From Kribbella jiaozuonensis (GTDB taxonomy: Bacteria > Actinomycetota > Actinomycetes > Propionibacteriales > Kribbellaceae): 64,000 bases of DNA. Under the pieces are notes generated by a model that was not told the origin of the DNA, did not search any database, and saw nothing but the letters and a program-made list of their open reading frames with translations. The DNA lies in assembly GCF_005233875.1 (NCBI RefSeq), contig NZ_SZPZ01000001.1, positions 1,116,001 to 1,180,000 on the forward strand, in the 5' to 3' direction. Each line of letters opens with the position of its first letter. Position 1 is the first letter of the stretch. Below are positions 25,261 to 33,619 of the stretch, piece by piece. The translations under genes were made by a program, and so were the position numbers.

Positions 25261-26598
25261 ATGCTGATTCTGGTCGGCCTGGGCCTGATCCTGGTGCTGA
25301 CCGTTGCCACCGGCTACTTCGTCTCCCAGGAATTCGCGTACGTCGCCGTCGACCGGAGCCGCCTGCGCACGCTGGCCGAGGACGGTGACGCGGCCGCCGC
25401 GCGGGCGCTGAAGGTCACCTCGCGGCTGTCGTTCGTACTGTCCGGGGCACAGGTCGGCATCACGATCACCGCGTTGCTGGCCGGGTACTTCGCTGAGCCG
25501 TACCTCGGCCGGGGCCTGCAGCAGCTGCTCGGTTCGGCCGGCGTACCGAATGCCGTCAGCATGTCGATCTCGGTCATCCTGGCGTTGCTATTGGCAACAA
25601 TCATCCAGATGGTGCTCGGCGAGCTGGCACCGAAGAACCTCGCGATCGCGAAGGCCGAGGCGATCGCGCTGCGGCTGTCCTGGTCGACGCTGTGGTACCT
25701 GCGGCTCGCCGGTCCGGTCATCCACCTGTTCGACTCGGCCTCGAACCGGATCCTGCGCCGGGTCGGGATCGAGCCGGTCGAGGAGCTGCCGCAGGGCGCG
25801 ACGCCGAAGGAGCTCGACCGGATCATCGAGACGTCGTACGAGCAGGGCCTGCTCGACCAGGACACCATGCGGCTGCTCGATCGCGGCCTCGACTTCCGCG
25901 GCCGGACCGCGGGCGAGGCGATGGTCCCGCGGGTCGATGTGGTGACGATGCATCGCGACGAGCCGCTGACCCGCGTGGTCGAGCTGCAGGACACCGGCCA
26001 CAGCCGGTTCCCGGTGATCGGCGACTCGGTCGACGAGGTGGTCGGCGTGGTCGCGATCGGCGATGTCGTCGAGCTGGAGCCGGCCGACCGGGCCGCGATC
26101 GCCGTCGGATCGTTGGCGTCACCCGCGGTCGCGGTACCGACGACGCTGCCGCTGCCCGGCGTACTCGAGCGGCTCCGGGTCGCGCGCCGCCAGCTCGCGA
26201 TCGTCGTCGACGAGTACGGCGGGTTCGCCGGGATCGTGTCGCTCGAGGACATAGCCGAGGAACTGGTCGGCGAGATCCGCGACGAGGACGACCTGCCGGA
26301 GACCGGGCTGGTGCAGGGCGGTGACGGGTCGTGGGTCGTGCCGGCCCGCTGGCGGCTCGATCAGGTCGAGGAGGCAACCGGGGTACAACTGCCTGAGGGC
26401 GACGACTACGAGACGGTCTCCGGTCTGGTGATGGCGCGGCTCGGTCGCATCCCGCTGGTCGGCGATGAGGTTGCGGTCGAGCTGCCGCAGCGGATCGATC
26501 ACGACGGCCGGCCGATCCCGGCGGAGTACGTTCGGCTGACCGTGCAGACGATCGAACGTCGCGTGCCCGGCATCGTCGTGATGGAGCGAATGGCATGA
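25261..26598 (+). CDS. CNNM/hemolysin C family protein (DUF21, CBS pair, CorC_HlyC)
   Basis: A 445-residue membrane protein: four-helix DUF21 domain at 1-200 with SRLSFVLSGAQVGITITALLAGYFAEP, two CBS domains at about 215-340, and a C-terminal CorC_HlyC FAD-like domain at 355-430. Bacterial CNNM proteins transport Mg2+ or, in some lineages, Na+/Co2+. It overlaps a paralogous gene by four bases, so the pair may form a heteromer. Confidence 0.9.
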   Translation: MLILVGLGLILVLTVATGYFVSQEFAYVAVDRSRLRTLAEDGDAAAARALKVTSRLSFVLSGAQVGITITALLAGYFAEPYLGRGLQQLLGSAGVPNAVSMSISVILALLLATIIQMVLGELAPKNLAIAKAEAIALRLSWSTLWYLRLAGPVIHLFDSASNRILRRVGIEPVEELPQGATPKELDRIIETSYEQGLLDQDTMRLLDRGLDFRGRTAGEAMVPRVDVVTMHRDEPLTRVVELQDTGHSRFPVIGDSVDEVVGVVAIGDVVELEPADRAAIAVGSLASPAVAVPTTLPLPGVLERLRVARRQLAIVVDEYGGFAGIVSLEDIAEELVGEIRDEDDLPETGLVQGGDGSWVVPARWRLDQVEEATGVQLPEGDDYETVSGLVMARLGRIPLVGDEVAVELPQRIDHDGRPIPAEYVRLTVQTIERRVPGIVVMERMA

Positions 26599-27653
26599 GT
26601 ACGACGTGGGCGCTGATCATCTCCGCCGTACTGCTCGCGTTGAACGGGTTCTTCGTCGCCGCCGAATTCTCCCTGGTCGCGTCGAAGCGGCACCGGCTCG
26701 AGGAAGCGGCCGCGTCCGGCAGCCTGGCTGCCCGGGCTGCGCTCGCCGGGATCAGCGAGCTGTCATTGATGCTTGCGGGCGCGCAGCTCGGGATCACCTT
26801 GTGCACGTTGGGGCTCGGTTCGCTGAGTGAGCCGGCGGTCGCGCATCTGCTGCACCCGCTGTTCGAACTGGCGAACGTCCCCGAGGGCGTCGGGCATGTG
26901 ATCGCGTTGATCATTGCGGTCGGCGGGATCGGTCTGCTGCACGTGCTACTTGGCGAGATGGCACCGAAGTCGTGGGCGATCAGCGATCCCGAGCGGTCGG
27001 CGCTGGTGCTGGCGATGCCGTTCCGCGCGTTCACGTGGGTCTTCCGGCCGCTGCTGATCGCGCTCAACTGGCTCGCCAACCTGTGCCTGCGGCTGGTCAA
27101 GGTCACGCCGCAGAACGAGATCGCCAACGCCCACGGCCCGGACGAGCTCCGGCTGCTGATCGAGTCATCGCGCGAGCACGGCACGCTCGAGGAACCCGAG
27201 CACGAGTTGCTGACCGCGATGCTCGCGCTGCAGAACACGACGGTCGGGCAGGTGATGACACCGATCGCCGAGCTGTCGACGGTTCCCGCGTCCGCGACGG
27301 CCCGCGAGGTGGAGCTGACCAGCCGGCGTGAGGGCCATTCCCGGCTTGCGGTGGTCAGTTCCGGTACGACGATCTGCGGCATCGTGCACGTCCGCGACGC
27401 CGCCCGCGCGACCACAGCGGGCGACACGAACGCGCGTGCATCGGACCTGATGATGGCGGCGCTCGAGCTCGGTGACCGTACGCCGGTCGCGAAGGCGATC
27501 CGCACGATGCGCGACGAACGCTCCCAGCTGGCGGTCGTCTGCGGCGGCGACGTGGCGATCGGCGTGGTCGCGCTCGAGGACCTCCTGGAAGAGGTCATCG
27601 GCGAGTTCGACGACGAGACCGACCCGATCATCAACGCGGCCAAGCGTGACTAG
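26595..27653 (+). CDS. CNNM/hemolysin C family protein (DUF21 plus CBS, no CorC domain)
   Basis: A 352-residue paralogue of the preceding protein with the DUF21 core and a CBS pair but ending about 15 residues after the second CBS, so it lacks CorC_HlyC. The motif LAGAQLGITLCTLGLGSLSEP aligns with the DUF21 repeat in the first gene. A division of roles within a heteromer is plausible. Confidence 0.9.
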   Translation: MSTTWALIISAVLLALNGFFVAAEFSLVASKRHRLEEAAASGSLAARAALAGISELSLMLAGAQLGITLCTLGLGSLSEPAVAHLLHPLFELANVPEGVGHVIALIIAVGGIGLLHVLLGEMAPKSWAISDPERSALVLAMPFRAFTWVFRPLLIALNWLANLCLRLVKVTPQNEIANAHGPDELRLLIESSREHGTLEEPEHELLTAMLALQNTTVGQVMTPIAELSTVPASATAREVELTSRREGHSRLAVVSSGTTICGIVHVRDAARATTAGDTNARASDLMMAALELGDRTPVAKAIRTMRDERSQLAVVCGGDVAIGVVALEDLLEEVIGEFDDETDPIINAAKRD

Positions 27654-27696
27654 TACGGCTACCTTGTAGGCAGAAACTGTCCGGAGGAGGGGTGGC

Positions 27697-28767
27697 GTGG
27701 CGATCAGCCGGATTGGGCTTGTGGTTCACCAGGGTCGGCCGGTTGCGGTGGAGACTGCCGGGACCGTGCGGAAATGGGCGGCCGACCACGGGATCGGCTG
27801 CACCGACATCGACGTCTGGAAGGACCACCAGGAGCGGCGCAGCGGTACGGACGAGCTGCACCACGCCGGCGACCCGGATCTCGTTGTCACGCTCGGCGGC
27901 GACGGGACGTTCCTGCGCGGGGCGCGGATCGCGGCGAAGAACAACGCCGCCGTACTCGGGGTCGATCTCGGCAAGGTCGGGTTCCTGACCGAGGTGGCGT
28001 GCCGCGACGTCGAGGCCGCGCTGGAGGCGGTACATCACGGCGGAGCGACGTACGAGGAACGGATGACGCTGACCATGCGCGCGTCGCGGCCGCTGGAGAT
28101 CCCGCAGGGGATCGAGTCGTTGCTGCGGTACGGGCACGGGCCGGCGCTGCCGCCACCGCCGGTACGGCACGAGATGGCCGAGGGCGACGGCTGGGGGATG
28201 GCGCTCGACGTGACCGCATTGAACGACGTGGTGGTGGAGAAGCTGGCGCGCGACCATCAGGTGGCGCTCGGCGTGTACCTGTCTGGGCGGCTGCTGGCGT
28301 CGTACTCCGCAGATGCGGTGATCGTGGCGACGCCGACCGGGTCGACGGCGTACAGCTTCGCCGCCGGCGGGCCGATCCTGTCGCCGAACACCGAGGCGAT
28401 CGTGTTCACACCGGTCGCACCGCACATGACCTTCAACCGAACGGTTATCGCAGCGCCGGACGAGCCGATCGCGCTGCGCGTACTGCCGCATTCGGGGCAG
28501 GCCGCGGTGAGCATCGACGGGCAGCTGCGCGGCGTACTCGACCCGGGGGACTGGATCGGCGTGTACGGCTCGCCGCAGCGACTGCGGCTCGTGCGGCTCC
28601 GGCCGACCGACTTCTACGGGCGGCTGCGCGACCGCTTCAACCTCACCGACGCACCGGCGACCGCCCTCGACGGAGAGGCCGAGCTGTTCTGGCAGCCCGC
28701 GGATTCACCGATCCCACCCGACCTGAAGCACCTACGGATTCCGCTAGCACCTGGTGACGACCGGTAG
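27697..28767 (+). CDS. nadK: NAD kinase
   Basis: A 356-residue ATP-NAD kinase making NADP. The catalytic GGDGT is at residues 67-71, NE/D-type VTALNDVVVEK near 175, and the glycine-rich TPTGSTAYSFAAGGPIL near 210. It is longer than typical (about 290-310) because of an insertion near 140-165 (GHGPALPPPPVRHEMAEGDGW). GTG 27697 follows GGAGGAGG. TACCTT about 35 bases upstream is a possible -10 box, so this gene may have a leader. Confidence 0.92.
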   Translation: MAISRIGLVVHQGRPVAVETAGTVRKWAADHGIGCTDIDVWKDHQERRSGTDELHHAGDPDLVVTLGGDGTFLRGARIAAKNNAAVLGVDLGKVGFLTEVACRDVEAALEAVHHGGATYEERMTLTMRASRPLEIPQGIESLLRYGHGPALPPPPVRHEMAEGDGWGMALDVTALNDVVVEKLARDHQVALGVYLSGRLLASYSADAVIVATPTGSTAYSFAAGGPILSPNTEAIVFTPVAPHMTFNRTVIAAPDEPIALRVLPHSGQAAVSIDGQLRGVLDPGDWIGVYGSPQRLRLVRLRPTDFYGRLRDRFNLTDAPATALDGEAELFWQPADSPIPPDLKHLRIPLAPGDDR

Positions 28768-28770
28768 GGT
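28765..28770 (+). promoter_or_regulatory. Candidate -10 box
   Basis: TAGGGT overlaps the nadK stop region and lies eight bases before ATG 28779. Confidence 0.4.
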
Positions 28771-28778
28771 CTTTCCTC

Positions 28779-29873
28779 ATGCGAAACGTGGTGATCCTGG
28801 CGGGTGGTTCAGGGACGCGGTTGTGGCCGATGTCCAGAGACGACAGGCCGAAGCAGGTACTGCCGTTGGCAGCGGGACAATCGCTGCTGCGGGTGGCGTT
28901 CAACCGGCTCCATGGACTGGTCGAGCCGGAGAACATCTACGTCTGCACGGTCGGTGCGTACACGGACGTCGTACGCCAGGAGTTGCCGGAGCTCGGTCCG
29001 CACAACATCATCGGCGAGCCGGCGCGGCGCGACACCGCGAACGCTGTCGGGCTCGCGTCTGCTGTGGTGGCGCGGAATGATCCCGATGCGGTGGTCGCCT
29101 TTGTCGGTTCGGATCACCTGATCAGCCCGGAGGACGAGTTCCGGGCCGCGATCGAGCACGGGTTCGAGGTCGTCGAGGCACGTGGGCGGTCGTTGGTGAC
29201 GTTCGGGATCGAGCCGACGCATCCGCACACCGGGCTCGGGTACATCGAGCGGGGCGAGGCGATCGAGGGGACGCGCGCGTTCGTGGTCGATCGGTTCCGG
29301 GAGAAGCCGGACCGGGCGACGGCGGAGGAGTACCTGGCGACCGGGCGGTTCTGGTGGAACTCCGGGATGTTCGTGTGGCAGGCGTCGACGGTGCTCTCCG
29401 TACTCGATGCACTGTTGCCTGAGTCAGCCGCTCGGTTGCGCGAAGTCGCCGCGGTGTGGGACACGCCTGCGCGGGACGAAACGCTCGCGGAGATCTACCC
29501 GAACCTGCAGAAGATCTCGGTCGACTACGCCGTGATGGAGCCGGCCTCGCAAGGCAAGGTCGACGCGGACGTGGTCGTCGTACCGATGCCTGTGCATTGG
29601 TTGGACGTGGGCTCGTGGGCGGCACTGGCCGACACGTACGAAGCCGACGCCAACGGAAACAGGACCGACAGCATCACGTTGAGCTGCCTGCTGGATTCCC
29701 ACGACAACATTATCGTCACGGACGACCCGGATCATTTGGTCGCGGCGGTGGGCCTGCAGGGCCACATCATCGTCCACACCCAGGACGTGACGATGGTGTG
29801 CCCGTTGTCGGATGGCGAGCGCGTGAAGGATTTGGTGGCACGGGTGCAGTCGGACCACGCCAACTACATCTGA
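28779..29873 (+). CDS. manC: Mannose-1-phosphate guanylyltransferase (GDP-mannose synthesis)
   Basis: A 364-residue nucleotidyltransferase. The pyrophosphorylase signature is LAGGSGTRLWPMSRDDRPKQVLPL; further motifs are GEPARRDTANAVGL, VGSDHL, FREKPD and WNSGMFVW, all typical of GDP-mannose pyrophosphorylases. It makes GDP-Man from Man-1-P and GTP. Phosphomannomutase (42813) and ManA (45491) in this window supply Man-1-P. The C-terminal isomerase domain of some ManC proteins is absent. Confidence 0.9.
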   Translation: MRNVVILAGGSGTRLWPMSRDDRPKQVLPLAAGQSLLRVAFNRLHGLVEPENIYVCTVGAYTDVVRQELPELGPHNIIGEPARRDTANAVGLASAVVARNDPDAVVAFVGSDHLISPEDEFRAAIEHGFEVVEARGRSLVTFGIEPTHPHTGLGYIERGEAIEGTRAFVVDRFREKPDRATAEEYLATGRFWWNSGMFVWQASTVLSVLDALLPESAARLREVAAVWDTPARDETLAEIYPNLQKISVDYAVMEPASQGKVDADVVVVPMPVHWLDVGSWAALADTYEADANGNRTDSITLSCLLDSHDNIIVTDDPDHLVAAVGLQGHIIVHTQDVTMVCPLSDGERVKDLVARVQSDHANYI

Positions 29874-29879
29874 GTACAG

Positions 29880-30005
29880 CCCATCGCGGTGCTACGCGCG
29901 GCTCCTTCGTCGCCGTGCTACGCGCCGCACCCACCCACCCCCGGGCTTATCGCCCGGAGCATCCTTTCCGGCTATCGCCGGAGTTGCGGGCTGTCGCCCG
30001 GACCC
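29880..30005 (-). repeat. Hairpin element copy A0, inverted
   Basis: Reverse complement of the tail and last hairpins of copies A1/A2, including CCGGCTATCGCCGG and GGGCTTATCGCCCGG. Differs from A1 at scattered positions. Confidence 0.75.
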
Positions 30006-30222
30006 GTGCGCGCTGCCGCGCGAGCGACCGCCCCGTGGTGACGCCCGGTCCGCGTTCGTCGAGGCGGATCGTGGGGCGGCGTTCCGTCGTGGGCGATCGA
30101 GGCCATCGCCGCAGCACGCTTCAGTTGCCGCACCACGAGCCGTACACGAGCACAGCTCGCCCCGTTGCCCGTGCTGCGCCTAACACCCGCCTGCAGGCGA
30201 GTAGCGCGCCGCGTGGCCTACA

Positions 30223-30470
30223 ACCACATCCACCCACCACCACAGCTCGCTCAAACCCACGGGCCCGCGCCTAGCACTCACCCGCGGGCGGCAGCCCGCC
30301 ACCCCCGGCGACAGCCGGAAGGTCCCGGCGGAAGCCGGAAGTCCCCGGCGATAGCCGGAAGGTCCCGGCGGTAGCCGGAAGGGTTGCTCCGGGCGATAAG
30401 CCCCGGGGGTGGGCGGGTGCGGCGCGGAGCACGGCGAGGAACGAGCCGCGCGTAGCCCCGCGATGGGCTG
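30223..30470 (+). repeat. Hairpin element copy A1
   Basis: Starts ACCACATCC. It carries CGGGC-GGCA-GCCCG, then four 20-bp units (30304, 30324, 30344, 30364) with CCGGC-GNNA-GCCGG loops GACA, GGAA, GATA and GGTA, then CGGGCGATAAGCCC and a GC-rich tail of about 75 bases. Repeated almost intact as A2. Confidence 0.85.
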
Positions 30471-30715
30471 ACCACATCCACCCACCACCACAGCTCGCCC
30501 CGACCCACAGGCCCCGCCTAGTACTCACCCGCGGGCGGCAGCCCGCCACTCCCGGCGGAAGCCGGAAACCCCCGGCGAGAGCCGGAAGCCCCGGCGGTAG
30601 CCGGAAGATCCCGGCGATAGCCGGAATGGATGCTCCGGGCGATAAGCCCGGGGGTGGGCGGGTGCGGCGCGGAGCACGGCGAGGAACGAGCCGCGCGTAG
30701 CCCCGCGATGGGCTG
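30471..30715 (+). repeat. Hairpin element copy A2
   Basis: A tandem direct duplicate of A1, 245 against 248 bases. Four hairpin units start at about 30551, 30571, 30590 and 30610 with loops GGAA, GAGA, GGTA and GATA. Stems are unchanged while loops differ from A1. Confidence 0.85.
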
Positions 30716-30752
30716 ACCACACCCGCACGAGCACCGCGATGGGCTTACGGCA

Positions 30753-31469
30753 TCAGCCGCCGTTGGGCTCCTGGGCGTCGGTGGCTGGGTACTTCTCCAT
30801 GAACTGCTTCAGGGCATCTCCGCTGACAGACCCGCAGAACTGCCGATGGCCGAAGGACTTCTGGTCGGCGCCGGGGCCGCTCCAGTGGGCGAAGGCGAGG
30901 TTCTTGCCGTCGGGCCAGCCCTTGCCCTCCGACTGCTTGTACGGGGCCGCGATGAACTTGCCGATCGAGCTGTCGGGGAGCTTCGACTTCGACAGCTTCT
31001 CGATCTGGTCGATCTGGTCCTTGGGCATGGTGTCGCGGTACCAGAGGATCGTGTAGCCGTGCTCCAGGTTGTGGACCAGGTTCTCCACCGGCGGGCGGTC
31101 GCTGCTCGAGTAGAACTTCTTGTCGAACGGCGCCCAGACCGCGTAGTGCGGGCCGGAGGAGGGCGGGGAGACGGAGTACAGGATCTTCTCGCCGTCGGGG
31201 CGGTGGTCCTGGGTGCCGCCGGCCGCGTCGTTGGTGGCCGGGTCGCAGGAGGCCGCGGAGGCGGCCACGCCGAAGTCGGTGAGGGCCTGGTTCTTGGTCC
31301 GAGAGTCCTGCACCAGCTTGATCGCCGGGTAGGCGATGATCGCCAGGCCGACCACGATCGAGCACACCACGATGATGATGGTGCGGCGGCGGTCCGACCG
31401 GGACTGCTCGCGCTGCATCCTCTCGATCATCTCGCGGCGCGACTGCTTCTGCGACGACGCTTTACCCAC
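30753..31469 (-). CDS. DUF3105 membrane-anchored extracytoplasmic protein
   Basis: A 238-residue protein with a basic N terminus, one membrane helix at about 30-52 (TIIIVVCSIVVGLAIIAYPAI) and an outside DUF3105 domain with GPHYAVWAPFDKKFY, ENLVHNLEHGYTILWY and HWSGPGADQKSFGHRQFCGS. The conserved His, Cys and acidic residues hint at metal binding, but the function is unknown. GTG 31469 is chosen because homologues begin GKASS; ATG 31511 has no ribosome site. Confidence 0.82.
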   Translation of the reverse strand: MGKASSQKQSRREMIERMQREQSRSDRRRTIIIVVCSIVVGLAIIAYPAIKLVQDSRTKNQALTDFGVAASAASCDPATNDAAGGTQDHRPDGEKILYSVSPPSSGPHYAVWAPFDKKFYSSSDRPPVENLVHNLEHGYTILWYRDTMPKDQIDQIEKLSKSKLPDSSIGKFIAAPYKQSEGKGWPDGKNLAFAHWSGPGADQKSFGHRQFCGSVSGDALKQFMEKYPATDAQEPNGG

Positions 31470-31555
31470 AGTGTTGGTCTTCCCGGCTAAGGGCGGCCAC
31501 CGCGCCGCCATGCGAAGGCAGTGTACGAGGCAACCCTAAGAAGTTGCCTAGAAAA

Positions 31556-32530
31556 CTAGCGCGACCGTGAGCCGAACGTGACCGTCGCCTCAGCGCCCGG
31601 CCCCGGCCGCACCGTCACGCCGTACCCCTCCGCGTGCAGCAGTACGGCGAGCTTCTCCGCGATCACCCCGACCGTCACCGGCTCCGCACCAAAGATCGTG
31701 ACAGCGTTGTCACCCAACTCGAGCCGTACGTCGTCGACGTCGCGCAGCAACCCGGCCCACACCGCCGGATCCACCTCGCGTGGACCGGACGGCTCCTGCC
31801 GGGACAGTACGGCGGCCCGCGCCGCCTCCCGCGTACCCAGGCTGAACATGTCGAACTCGGCGTCCCGCACCAGCGCCCGCGCGCCCGGCCCGTGCTCGCC
31901 GACCGGCAGTACGACGTCCTCCAGCCCACGCAGTACGGCGACGGGCACCCCGTCCGCCTTGCCCTTGACCAGCTCACCCGCACTGGCGATCTCGTCCGCC
32001 AGCGCCGGTTCCGTCACAGCCAGGACGTTGCCGTGGCTGTCGGTGGTACCGCGCAGGTCCTCGATGACCCGCACACCCGCGGCACCGATGGCCAGGTCGA
32101 TCTGTCCGTTGCGCCACGGGCGGCCCAGTGTGTCGGTGATCACGATGCCGACGTTGACGTCGTACCGCTCCTTCAACGCGGTCCGCAGTACCCGCGCCGA
32201 CTCGTCCGGGTCGACCGGGAGCAGCAGGACCGTGCCGGGTGCTGTGTTCGACGTGTCAGTGCCCGCGGCGGCCATAACGAGGCCGTGCCGGGTCTGCACG
32301 ATCCGGGTCTCGCCGCGTTGCGCGACGACCCGCACCAGCTCGGCGTCAATGGCCTCCTGGCGGGTGCCGTGCGTGAGCCGGCCCTCCGCCTTGCTGACGA
32401 TCTTCGACGTGACCGCGACGACGTCGCCGTCGCGCAGGTCGGTGCCGTCGGCGATCAGCGCCGCCAGGTCCGCCCCGGCCGCCACCTCCGGCAGTCCGGT
32501 CACCGGGAAGATCTCCAGGTGCTTCCTCAT
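31556..32530 (-). CDS. cofE: Coenzyme F420-0:L-glutamate ligase
   Basis: A 324-residue CofE/FbiB-type ligase that adds gamma-linked glutamates to F420-0 with GTP. The family patches [47 protein letters not shown] and [24 protein letters not shown] are all present. Mycobacterial FbiB has an extra nitroreductase-like domain of about 200 residues that reduces dehydro-F420-0. Here only about 80 residues follow the ligase core, so that domain is missing or much reduced. The start overlaps the cofD stop. Confidence 0.93.
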   Translation of the reverse strand: MRKHLEIFPVTGLPEVAAGADLAALIADGTDLRDGDVVAVTSKIVSKAEGRLTHGTRQEAIDAELVRVVAQRGETRIVQTRHGLVMAAAGTDTSNTAPGTVLLLPVDPDESARVLRTALKERYDVNVGIVITDTLGRPWRNGQIDLAIGAAGVRVIEDLRGTTDSHGNVLAVTEPALADEIASAGELVKGKADGVPVAVLRGLEDVVLPVGEHGPGARALVRDAEFDMFSLGTREAARAAVLSRQEPSGPREVDPAVWAGLLRDVDDVRLELGDNAVTIFGAEPVTVGVIAEKLAVLLHAEGYGVTVRPGPGAEATVTFGSRSR

Positions 32531-33504
32531 TGCCGCACGGCCTCCGCGAGGTTCAGTGCCGCGTCAGCCATCGCGGCGGTCTTGGTCTCGTCCGTCATCC
32601 ACAACGGCACGGCCTGGACATGAATTCCGGCGCCGGCGATCGAATCCGCCTGCATCGCGTCCGACGTGTCGATCAGCCAGCCGTCGAGTACGCCGCCGGT
32701 CGCGCGCGAACCGTAGTACCGCGCGACTGCCGACGCTGTGGACGCTACACCGACCGTGGCGAGCACCTTGTCGGCCATTCCGCGGACCGGACCGCTGCCG
32801 ATGATCGGCGACAGCCCGATGACCGGGGCCTTGGTCTCCCGGACCGCGTCCCGGACACCGGGTACGCCGAGGATCGTGCCGACCGACACCACCGGGTTGG
32901 ACGGCGGGATGATCAGTACGTCGCAGTCCGCGATCGCCTCGAGTACGCCGGGCGCCGGCTTGGCCTTGTCCGCGCCGACCGCGACGATCTGGTGCGCGGT
33001 GATCTCCGCCTGCCAGCGGACCCAGTACTCCTGGAAGTGGATGGCCTTGCGCCGCCCCGGCTGGTCCGGGTCCTCCACCACCACATGCGTCTCGATCCGG
33101 TCGTCACTCATCGGCAGCAGCCGCACCGGAAGCTTCCAGCGCGTGCACAGCGCCTCGGTGACCGCACTGAGGGTGTAGCCGGCGTCCAGCATCTGCGTCC
33201 GCACCAGGTGCGTCGCGACGTCCCGGTCGCCGAGCCCGAACCAGGTGGGCTCGACGCCGTACGCCGCGAGCTCCTCCTTGATCACCCAGGTCTCGTCCTC
33301 GCGGCCCCACTTACGTTCCTCCGAGATGCCACCGCCGAGCGTGTACATCACGGTGTCCAGGTCGGGGCAGACCCGCAGCCCGAACAGGGTGATGTCGTCC
33401 GCGGTGTTCCCCACGACGGTGATCTCGGCGTCCGGCCGGGCCTGGAGCAGCCCGCGCAGGAAGGTGGAACCGCCGATGCCACCGGCCAGCACTGTCAATC
33501 GCAT
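32527..33504 (-). CDS. cofD: 2-phospho-L-lactate (or PEP-derived) transferase of F420 synthesis
   Basis: A 325-residue CofD/FbiA protein that joins the lactyl or enolpyruvyl phosphate unit to the deazaflavin Fo. Motifs: [44 protein letters not shown], and [21 protein letters not shown] 33504 begins exactly at the family N terminus. It is translated before cofE with a 4-base overlap, the same operon order as fbiAB in mycobacteria. Confidence 0.94.
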   Translation of the reverse strand: MRLTVLAGGIGGSTFLRGLLQARPDAEITVVGNTADDITLFGLRVCPDLDTVMYTLGGGISEERKWGREDETWVIKEELAAYGVEPTWFGLGDRDVATHLVRTQMLDAGYTLSAVTEALCTRWKLPVRLLPMSDDRIETHVVVEDPDQPGRRKAIHFQEYWVRWQAEITAHQIVAVGADKAKPAPGVLEAIADCDVLIIPPSNPVVSVGTILGVPGVRDAVRETKAPVIGLSPIIGSGPVRGMADKVLATVGVASTASAVARYYGSRATGGVLDGWLIDTSDAMQADSIAGAGIHVQAVPLWMTDETKTAAMADAALNLAEAVRQ

Positions 33505-33619
33505 GGGAAGAGTCTGCACGAGTCGTCAATCGGTCGAACCACCGCGGGACTATGCTGCGGGGGGTCCGAACCATCCGCACAGCTCAGTTGTACGGCCCCC
33601 CAACATCCGAGGAGCCCTC

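Larger units (their letters stand above)
29874..30752. repeat. Gene-free region filled with hairpin repeat copies
   Basis: 879 bases between convergent manC and DUF3105 genes. It holds one inverted copy (29880-30005) and two direct tandem copies (30223-30470, 30471-30715) of a multi-hairpin element, plus about 220 bases between (30006-30222) with further short palindromes. Open frames here encode only repeats such as GYRRDLPAIAG and no protein signature; I do not regard them as genes. Confidence 0.8.

Noticed and set aside
30304-30383. CRISPR-like array (20-bp period)
   Set aside because: The unit is the palindrome itself, with only two or three variable bases and no spacers of 25-40 bases, and no cas genes are present.
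30271-30734. Open frames on the minus strand encoding GYRRDLPAIAG-like repeats
   Set aside because: They arise from the hairpin units read through without stops in GC-rich DNA. There is no ribosome site, and the same peptide appears in several frames and copies.
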